Shown here: piece by piece, positions 1-5,300 of the stretch
Layout: the number at the start of each line of letters is the position of its first letter
Position numbering within the stretch: position 1 is the first letter of the stretch
Assembly (NCBI GenBank): GCA_905198755.1
Contig: CAJKDR010000072.1
Coordinates: 1 to 5,300, forward strand
DNA length: 5,300 nt
Direction of reading: 5' to 3'
Source of the DNA: an uncultured Clostridiaceae bacterium
GTDB lineage: Bacteria > Bacillota > Clostridia > TANB77 > CAG-508
The notes under the pieces: generated by a model
Seen by the model: only the letters and a program-made list of their open reading frames with translations
Told to the model about the DNA's origin: nothing
Database searches by the model: none
Position numbers and translations under genes: made by a program

Positions 1-15
1 TAAATTTTATAATTT

Positions 16-21
16 AGGAGG
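16..21 (+). promoter_or_regulatory. Ribosome binding site of the comEA-like gene
   Basis: AGGAGG lies six bases before the ATG at 28, a near-perfect Shine-Dalgarno sequence at good spacing, and it fixes the start codon. No promoter is visible in the 15 bases before it. A TATAAT at 8-13 sits too close to the ribosome binding site to be a useful -10 box, so this gene's promoter, or an upstream operon partner, probably lies outside the window. Confidence 0.85.
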
Positions 22-27
22 TTTTTT

Positions 28-651
28 ATGTTTGAAAATTTAAATAAAAAGCAAAAAATTATATTTATAATCATATTATTGATCATGATTATAACAATTA
101 TATATTATATTTATTCTACTGTATCAAAATACAATTTTGAATCTACTATAACAGACGAAAATGAGTTAATTGTAGATTCAAATATCTCCAATACCATTGA
201 CAATGAAGAAAATACCGACATTATTGTTCATGTATCTGGCTGTGTAAAAAACAATACAATTGTTAGTTTAAAATCTGGTAGCAGAATAAAAGATGCAATA
301 GATGCTGCTGGTGGACTAACAGATGAAGCAGATCTTAATTCAGTTAATTTAGCATATATTTTAGAAGATGGTGAAAAAATATATATTCCAAAAAAAGGAG
401 AAGAAATACCACTAGAAGAAATTTCTAGCAATTACACTAGTTCATCTTCAAAATCTTCAAAAATAAATATAAATACAGCAACGCAATCCGAATTAGAATC
501 TATTCCTGGGATAGGTTCTTCTACTGCTATAAAAATAATAGACTATAGAAAAGAGAATGGAAAATTTAAAAACATAGAAGATATAAAAAATATTTCTGGA
601 ATTGGAGATGCTAAATTTGAAAAAATGAAAGATTATATTTCTGTCAAATAA
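28..651 (+). CDS. comEA: ComEA-like membrane-anchored DNA-binding protein (SLBB + helix-hairpin-helix)
   Basis: This 207-residue protein has the classic Gram-positive ComEA layout. A short lysine-bearing N-terminus is followed by one very hydrophobic segment (about residues 11-30), which should anchor it in the cytoplasmic membrane with the rest outside. An SLBB domain covers about 65-122 (IIVHVSGCV start, AAGGLT, DGEKIYIPKKGE end). A serine-rich linker (about 133-145) leads to a double helix-hairpin-helix domain (about 145-207) with INTATQSEL, IPGIGSSTA and ISGIGDAKF; the two GIG hairpins are the expected contacts to the DNA backbone. In competent bacteria ComEA binds incoming double-stranded DNA and passes it to the ComEC channel. 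That role is known for the family and is only inferred here. Length matches the family. The usual partner comEC does not follow: the gene ends at a probable terminator and an unrelated gene comes next. Competence is unproven in most Clostridia. Confidence 0.9.
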   Translation: MFENLNKKQKIIFIIILLIMIITIIYYIYSTVSKYNFESTITDENELIVDSNISNTIDNEENTDIIVHVSGCVKNNTIVSLKSGSRIKDAIDAAGGLTDEADLNSVNLAYILEDGEKIYIPKKGEEIPLEEISSNYTSSSSKSSKININTATQSELESIPGIGSSTAIKIIDYRKENGKFKNIEDIKNISGIGDAKFEKMKDYISVK

Positions 652-673
652 AAAATATTAACCAAAATTCTGA

Positions 674-730
674 TAGGACGCAGTTAGGTAAATTTTTTGT
701 GGTATTTCTTACCTACAACGCCTACTTTTT
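674..730 (+). terminator. Probable Rho-independent terminator after the comEA-like gene
   Basis: An imperfect hairpin begins 23 bases after the stop codon. TAGG (674-677) pairs with CCTA (721-724), CG (679-680) with CG (719-720), and a perfect seven-base arm TAGGTAA (685-691) pairs with TTACCTA (709-715) around a 17-base A/T-rich loop. A five-base T-run (726-730) follows after one C. This fits an intrinsic terminator on the plus strand. The stem is interrupted by a bulge and an internal loop, the loop is long and the T-run short, so it may be weak. It could also be another structured element. Confidence 0.5.
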
Positions 731-846
731 GCATCCTTTATTGAGACAATACACTACTTTCTATTATTCCTTATTAAATAACTTTAATAACTCAATTTTC
801 ATATGTATCTTTTTCTTTATTCCGTAAGGTTTCCCATTCTTTTACA
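731..846. other. Pyrimidine-rich spacer without a convincing gene
   Basis: This stretch between the terminator hairpin and the promoter is very poor in G on the plus strand (8 or fewer in 116 bases), whereas the coding strand on either side is purine-rich. I see no open reading frame with a start codon and ribosome binding site on either strand, no tRNA-like fold and no riboswitch core. The strand bias resembles the complement of a coding region, so a decayed minus-strand gene end is possible but unproven. Confidence 0.5.
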
Positions 847-875
847 TTGACAAATCTTATTTTTAGATATAAAAT
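847..875 (+). promoter_or_regulatory. Sigma-A-type promoter for the large activase gene
   Basis: A perfect -35 box TTGACA (847-852) and a five-of-six -10 box TAAAAT (870-875) are separated by exactly 17 bases, the optimal spacing. Transcription should start near 881-883, giving a leader of about 44 bases before the ATG at 926. This means the large gene has its own promoter instead of relying on read-through from the comEA-like gene. I see no clear long operator palindrome over the promoter. Confidence 0.8.
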
Positions 876-887
876 TATGTTTGAATT

Positions 888-906
888 GCAAAAGGGAAAA
901 TTTTGC
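888..906 (+). promoter_or_regulatory. Small hairpin in the 5' leader
   Basis: GCAAAA (888-893) and TTTTGC (901-906) form a perfect six-base stem with a seven-base loop GGGAAAA. It would lie within the first bases of the predicted mRNA and end eight bases before the Shine-Dalgarno sequence. It may protect the 5' end or influence ribosome access. The stem is short and A/U-rich, so it could also be chance. Confidence 0.3.
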
Positions 907-913
907 TTTAATC

Positions 914-920
914 AAGGAGG
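914..920 (+). promoter_or_regulatory. Ribosome binding site of the large activase gene
   Basis: AAGGAGG lies five bases before the ATG at 926 and decides the start. An in-frame TTG at 881 would add 15 residues but has no ribosome binding site and falls at or before the predicted transcription start. The ATG also places the family's usual beginning, a short stretch leading into the first ATP-binding loop, at the N-terminus. Confidence 0.9.
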
Positions 921-925
921 TCTTT

Positions 926-3900
926 ATGGACGAAAAATTATTACATGTTGGATTAGATGTTGGATCTACAACTGTAAAAATTGTTATTATGGATAATAAC
1001 TTAAATACAATATATACAAATTACAGGAGACACTTTTCCGACACCAAAAATACTGTTTGTGATGTCTTGGAAGAACTTGCAAGAGACTATTCAGAATATA
1101 AATTTACTATTGCCTTAACAGGTTCTGGTGCAATGTCTGCTGCAACTTTTTTAGATTTACCTTTTATACAAGAAGTTGTTTCTTGTAAAAGAGCTGTAGA
1201 AAAATATATACCACAAACAGATGTAGTAATAGAACTTGGTGGTGAAGACGCAAAAATTATTTATTTTGATAAGTCGATAGAACAACGTATGAATGGTACT
1301 TGTGCTGGTGGTACAGGTGCTTTCTTAGACCAAATGGCTTCACTTCTTGATACCGATACAGCTGGTCTTAATGAACTAGCAAAATCACATAACACTATAT
1401 ATCCTATTGCTTCAAGATGTGGTGTTTTTGCAAAAACAGATGTACAACCATTAATAAATGAAGGTGCAGCAAAAGAAGATATTGCAGCTTCAATATTTCA
1501 AGCTGTTGTTAATCAAACAATTAGTGGCTTAGCTTGTGGTAGACCAATAAGAGGAAAAATAGCTTTTCTAGGAGGTCCTTTAAATTACTTATCTGAATTA
1601 AGAAATAGATTTATAGAAACATTAAACTTAAAAGATGATGAAATCATTATTCCTGAAGAAGCACATTTATTAGTTGCTAAAGGTGCTGTATTAGATTCTT
1701 TAGAAATGAAACCTATTTCTGTTGAAAAACTAAAAAGTAAAATAGATGTATTAAGAATTTCAAAAGACACAACAACTCAACCATTAAAACCTTTATTTAC
1801 AACTGATGAAGAATATAATCAATTTAAAGTTAGACATGATAAAGATAAAGTAGCTAGAAAAGATTTAAAAAATTATTCTGGTGATTGTTTCTTAGGTATA
1901 GACGCAGGTTCTACTACAACTAAACTTGTTTTGATAGATAGAGATGGCAATTTATTATATTCTTTATATGGAAACAATGAAGGTAATCCTTTAAAGAGTG
2001 TTATATCTATGTTAAAACAACTTTATTTAGTATTACCTGAAAAAGCTATAATTCGTTATAGTGGTGTTACAGGTTATGGAGAAAAATTAATCCAAACAGC
2101 TTTAAGTGTTGATTTAAATGAAATAGAAACAATTGCTCACTATACAGCCGCCAAAAAATTCATGCCAAATGTTACAAGTATTGTTGATATTGGTGGGCAA
2201 GATATGAAATATATAAAGATGAAAGGTGATGTTATAGATAATATTATGCTTAACGAAGCCTGTTCATCTGGATGTGGTTCTTTTATAGAAACATTTGCCA
2301 AAAGTTTAAATTTAACAATTTCAGAGTTTGTAGAAGAAGCTTTAAAATCTAGAAAACCTGTTGATTTAGGTTCTAGATGTACTGTATTTATGAATTCAAA
2401 AATTAAGCAAGCCCAAAAAGAAGGATATGAAGTTGGAGATATTTCTGCTGGTCTTTCATATTCTGTTATAAAGAACGCTATTCAAAAAGTTATGAAAGTT
2501 AGAGATGTTTCTACATTAGGAGATCATATTGTTGTACAAGGTGGTACTTTCTATAATGACGCTGTACTTAGAGCATTCGAACTAATAGTTGGTAAAGATG
2601 TTATAAGACCTGACATAGCAGGACTTATGGGTGCCTACGGTGTTGCACTTTTAGCTGAAGAACAATATGAAACAAATTTTGATATGGAATATCATTCTAC
2701 AATATTAAAAACTGAAGAATTAGATAATTTAGATATAAAAGTAACACACACTAGATGCAATGGATGTGAAAATCACTGTTTATTAACAATAAATAAATTT
2801 AGTAACGGAAAAAGATATGTTTCTGGTAACAGATGTGAAAAAGGTGCTGGTATAGTTTCAGAAAATCAAAAATTACCTAACATTATGAAATATAAATTTG
2901 AAAGATTGTTTAATTATGCACCTTTATCAGAAGAAGAAGCTACTAGAGGAACAATAGGAATTCCAAGAGTTTTAAATATGTATGAAGATTATCCTTTCTG
3001 GTTCACTTTCTTAACAAAATTAGGATTTAGAGTAATATTGTCAGAAAAAAGTACTCGTAGTACCTATGAAAAAGGAATGGAATCAATGCCTTCTGAATCT
3101 GTTTGTTATCCAGCAAAACTTTCACATGGACACATTGTAAGTTTGATACAAAGTGGAATTAATACAATATTTTATCCTTGTGTTCCTTATTCTAGAAAAG
3201 AATTTGAAAAAGCTGATAATAAATATAACTGTCCAATTGTCATTTCATATTCAGAGGTTTTAAAAAATAATGTTGAAGAATTAAAAGATAAAAATGTAAA
3301 ATTTATGAATCCATTTTTACCTTTTGAAAAAAAAGCTCTTGCAAAGAGAATTTTAGAACTACCTGAATTTAAAGAATATAATTTTACTAAAAAAGAATTA
3401 TTAGAAGCTGCTGAAGCTGCTGAAAATGAATATCAAAAATGTAAATCAGACATTAGAAAAAAAGGCGAAGAAACAATTGAATGTATGAATAAAAATAATT
3501 TGAGAGGTATTGTCCTAGCAGGTCGTCCATATCATGCTGATCCTGAAGTAAATCATGGAATAGATACTTTAATAACTAGTTTAGGTCTATGTGTACTAAC
3601 TGAAGACAGTGTTTCTCATTTAGCTAAATTAGAAAAAGATTTAAGAGTAGTTAACCAATGGGTATTCCATTCTAGACTATATGCTGCTGCTGAATTTGTT
3701 GGAAGCCACGATAACTTAGAATTAGTACAATTAAACTCTTTCGGTTGCGGTGTTGATGCAGTAACAACAGACCAAGTTGAAGAAATTCTATCAAGTTATG
3801 AAAAAATGTATACATTAATAAAAATCGATGAAATAAACAACTTAGGTGCTGTTCGTATACGTATTAGATCATTATTGGCAAGTATGAATAAACGTTTAGC

Positions 3901-5224
3901 AAATAAAAGAGAAAAATCAGATAACTTAGGTAACTATGAATTACATAGAGTTCCTTTCACTAAAGAAATGAAAAAAGATTATACTATTTTAGTACCTCAA
4001 ATGTTACCTATTCATTTTGAATTCGTAACAAGAGCTGTTGCAGCAGATGGCTATAAAGTAGAATACTTAAGGGATTGTACTCAACATACTGTAGAAACAG
4101 GATTAAAATATGTTAATAATGATGCTTGTTACCCATCTATATTAACAACAGGACAATTTATAGAAGCATTGCAATCTGGAAAATATGATATAAATAAAAC
4201 CGCAATTATCATGTCACAAACTGGTGGCGGTTGTAGAGCAACTAACTATATAGGTTTCATTCGTAAAGCTTTAAAAGATGCCGGATTTCCAAATGTACCA
4301 GTTATATCTTTTAATCTTGTTGGAATGGAAAAGAATCCTGGGTTTAAACTATCTTTACCAATGTTAGAAAGATTAATTAAAGCTGTAATATTAGGTGACT
4401 TATTACAAAAAATGCTAACAAAAAATAGAGCCTATGAAATTCATAAAGGTGAAACACAAAAACTATTTAACGAATGGATGGAAAAGGGAAAAAAATTAGT
4501 AGATAAATCAACAAACAAAGAATTTAAAAAAGCAATTTATGATATAGTAAATGATTTTGAAAATATCGAATTAGATACATCTATTAAAAAGCCTAAAGTT
4601 GGAATTGTTGGAGAAGTATTGATAAAATATCATCCATTTGGAAATAATTTTGTTGCTGACTTACTTGAAAAAGAAGGTGCAGAAGTTATACTTCCAGACT
4701 TTATGGGATTTGTTAAATTTATGGCGACACATAAAATTACTTTTAACAGCTTATTAAAAGTAGATAAAACGAAAGCTGATATCTCTAAAGTAGCAATAAA
4801 ATTAATAGGTATATTAGAAAAAGATATGAAAGTTGCTTTATCAAATTCTAAAAAAGGATATCTTCCAGTATGCGATATATGGCACTTAGAAGATAAAGTT
4901 AAGGATGTTTTATCTATAGGAAATCAAACTGGTGAGGGTTGGTTTTTAACAGCTGAAATGATAGAATACATAGAAAACGGAATTCCAAATATAATATGTG
5001 TTCAACCATTTGCTTGCTTACCAAACCACGTTGTTGGTAAGGGTGTAATAAAAACTATCAGAAATATGTTTCCAAATGCCAATATAGCTCCAGTTGACTA
5101 TGATCCTGGTGCAAGTGAAACAAACCAAGCGAACAGAATTAAATTAATGATGACTGTTGCCAAAGATAACTTGCAAAAAGAAGAACAAAATACTAATACT
5201 AATAAAGAAGAAATTAAAGTATAA
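926..5224 (+). CDS. Giant 2-hydroxyacyl-CoA dehydratase activase-family protein (two activase modules + DUF2229/HGD-D-like region)
   Basis: A 1432-residue, probably cytoplasmic iron-sulfur protein. Activase module 1 (about 5-258) has the ATP-binding loop GLDVGSTTVK, the second phosphate motif ELGGEDAK and cluster cysteines in NGTCAGGTGAF (Cys126) and SRCGVFAKTD (Cys165). Module 2 (about 320-578) repeats these: LGIDAGSTTTK, DIGGQDMK, NEACSSGCGSF (Cys446, Cys450) and SRCTVF (Cys485). In HgdC-type activases, matching cysteines of two subunits bridge one [4Fe-4S] cluster, and ATP hydrolysis drives a low-potential electron into a dehydratase. A CxxCxxxC plus distal Cys motif follows (611, 614, 618, 637). 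The rest (about 677-1415) is DUF2229/HGD-D-like, in two apparently related halves with CYP at Cys727 and Cys1068. The highly charged tail (from about 1413) is probably disordered. The gene seems monocistronic. Family assignment is firm. Substrate and reaction are unknown: dehydratase, reductase, or activator of a separate enzyme are all possible. Confidence 0.9.
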   Translation: MDEKLLHVGLDVGSTTVKIVIMDNNLNTIYTNYRRHFSDTKNTVCDVLEELARDYSEYKFTIALTGSGAMSAATFLDLPFIQEVVSCKRAVEKYIPQTDVVIELGGEDAKIIYFDKSIEQRMNGTCAGGTGAFLDQMASLLDTDTAGLNELAKSHNTIYPIASRCGVFAKTDVQPLINEGAAKEDIAASIFQAVVNQTISGLACGRPIRGKIAFLGGPLNYLSELRNRFIETLNLKDDEIIIPEEAHLLVAKGAVLDSLEMKPISVEKLKSKIDVLRISKDTTTQPLKPLFTTDEEYNQFKVRHDKDKVARKDLKNYSGDCFLGIDAGSTTTKLVLIDRDGNLLYSLYGNNEGNPLKSVISMLKQLYLVLPEKAIIRYSGVTGYGEKLIQTALSVDLNEIETIAHYTAAKKFMPNVTSIVDIGGQDMKYIKMKGDVIDNIMLNEACSSGCGSFIETFAKSLNLTISEFVEEALKSRKPVDLGSRCTVFMNSKIKQAQKEGYEVGDISAGLSYSVIKNAIQKVMKVRDVSTLGDHIVVQGGTFYNDAVLRAFELIVGKDVIRPDIAGLMGAYGVALLAEEQYETNFDMEYHSTILKTEELDNLDIKVTHTRCNGCENHCLLTINKFSNGKRYVSGNRCEKGAGIVSENQKLPNIMKYKFERLFNYAPLSEEEATRGTIGIPRVLNMYEDYPFWFTFLTKLGFRVILSEKSTRSTYEKGMESMPSESVCYPAKLSHGHIVSLIQSGINTIFYPCVPYSRKEFEKADNKYNCPIVISYSEVLKNNVEELKDKNVKFMNPFLPFEKKALAKRILELPEFKEYNFTKKELLEAAEAAENEYQKCKSDIRKKGEETIECMNKNNLRGIVLAGRPYHADPEVNHGIDTLITSLGLCVLTEDSVSHLAKLEKDLRVVNQWVFHSRLYAAAEFVGSHDNLELVQLNSFGCGVDAVTTDQVEEILSSYEKMYTLIKIDEINNLGAVRIRIRSLLASMNKRLANKREKSDNLGNYELHRVPFTKEMKKDYTILVPQMLPIHFEFVTRAVAADGYKVEYLRDCTQHTVETGLKYVNNDACYPSILTTGQFIEALQSGKYDINKTAIIMSQTGGGCRATNYIGFIRKALKDAGFPNVPVISFNLVGMEKNPGFKLSLPMLERLIKAVILGDLLQKMLTKNRAYEIHKGETQKLFNEWMEKGKKLVDKSTNKEFKKAIYDIVNDFENIELDTSIKKPKVGIVGEVLIKYHPFGNNFVADLLEKEGAEVILPDFMGFVKFMATHKITFNSLLKVDKTKADISKVAIKLIGILEKDMKVALSNSKKGYLPVCDIWHLEDKVKDVLSIGNQTGEGWFLTAEMIEYIENGIPNIICVQPFACLPNHVVGKGVIKTIRNMFPNANIAPVDYDPGASETNQANRIKLMMTVAKDNLQKEEQNTNTNKEEIKV

Positions 5225-5300
5225 AGAAAAGATTTAAAGAAATTTATTCGTATATGAAAATTTATGAAATAAATATTATATACAATATAATTTTATATAA
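5225..5300. other. A+T-rich 3' flank, no terminator recognised
   Basis: These 76 bases contain no G/C-rich hairpin with a T-run, so the end of the large gene's transcript is not visible. TATAAT at 5286-5291 has no good -35 partner. TTATATA (5276-5282) and TATATAA (5294-5300) are inverted copies around 11 bases, but in such A/T-only sequence this is weak evidence. An ATG at 5254 opens a frame (MKIYEINIIY...) that runs off the window without a good ribosome binding site; it could be the start of a downstream gene. Confidence 0.4.

Noticed and set aside
8..13. TATAAT before the comEA-like gene as a -10 box
   Set aside because: It is two bases from the Shine-Dalgarno sequence, so transcription would begin inside or after the ribosome binding site. 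A -35 box would lie outside the window.
228..431. Minus-strand open frame of 67 codons inside the comEA-like gene
   Set aside because: It is antisense to a well-supported domain, has no good ribosome binding site, and its composition is that of a shadow frame.
674..724. GGACGCA in the spacer hairpin, reminiscent of the c-di-GMP-I (GEMM) riboswitch core
   Set aside because: The other conserved parts of that riboswitch, including the upstream GCAAACC-like segment, the GAAA tetraloop and its receptor, are absent. The short match is likely coincidence.
685..756. Minus-strand short peptide MQKVGVVGKKYHKKFT starting near 736
   Set aside because: It is only 16 codons, the purine stretch lies directly against the ATG, and it overlaps the hairpin. 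There is no support for translation.
741..767. Alternative promoter TTGAGA...TATTAT in the spacer
   Set aside because: The spacing is only 15 bases and both boxes are imperfect. The TTGACA/TAAAAT pair at 847-875 is far better.
621..827. Plus-strand frame open for about 68 codons across the spacer (hydrophobic, ends ...IFFFIP)
   Set aside because: It has no ATG, only GTG 699 or TTG codons without a ribosome binding site, and it crosses the terminator hairpin. Its hydrophobic reading follows from the pyrimidine-rich composition.
881..925. N-terminal extension of the large protein from the TTG at 881
   Set aside because: The TTG has no ribosome binding site and lies at or before the predicted transcription start. 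The ATG at 926 has an ideal AAGGAGG.
1585..1770. Minus-strand open frame of 61 codons inside the large gene
   Set aside because: It is antisense to the end of activase module 1 and the following linker, with no independent support.

Overview
This window looks like chromosomal DNA from a low-GC, strictly anaerobic Firmicute of the Clostridia type. The DNA is very A+T-rich, both genes have strong AGGAGG-type ribosome binding sites, arginine is mostly AGA, and the main gene encodes an oxygen-sensitive type of iron-sulfur ATPase system. No genus can be assigned from the sequence alone.

Layout: two genes on the plus strand. (1) 28-651 encodes a membrane-anchored ComEA-like DNA-binding protein: an N-terminal membrane segment, an SLBB domain, a serine-rich linker and a C-terminal double helix-hairpin-helix. 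(2) 652-925 is a spacer of about 270 bases. It holds a hairpin plus T-run that probably terminates the first transcript, then a pyrimidine-rich stretch with no convincing gene, then a near-consensus sigma-A promoter (TTGACA, 17 bases, TAAAAT) and a short leader. (3) 926-5224 encodes a 1432-residue protein of the 2-hydroxyacyl-CoA dehydratase activase family (BadF/BadG/BcrA/BcrD ATPase plus DUF2229). (4) 5225-5300 is A+T-rich with no recognisable terminator.

The two genes appear to be transcribed separately and have no evident functional link. The large protein is the point of interest. It has two complete activase modules in tandem, a four-cysteine motif, and then what reads as two diverged copies of a dehydratase-like (HGD-D/DUF2229) unit, each with an equivalent CYP...C...F-G/A-C cysteine set. 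My inference is that one chain carries the equivalents of the activase homodimer (HgdC2) and the two-subunit dehydratase (HgdAB). It would then be a self-contained machine for ATP-driven low-potential electron transfer. Its substrate cannot be read from the sequence, and no CoA-transferase, acyl-CoA dehydrogenase or electron-transfer flavoprotein gene lies in the window.
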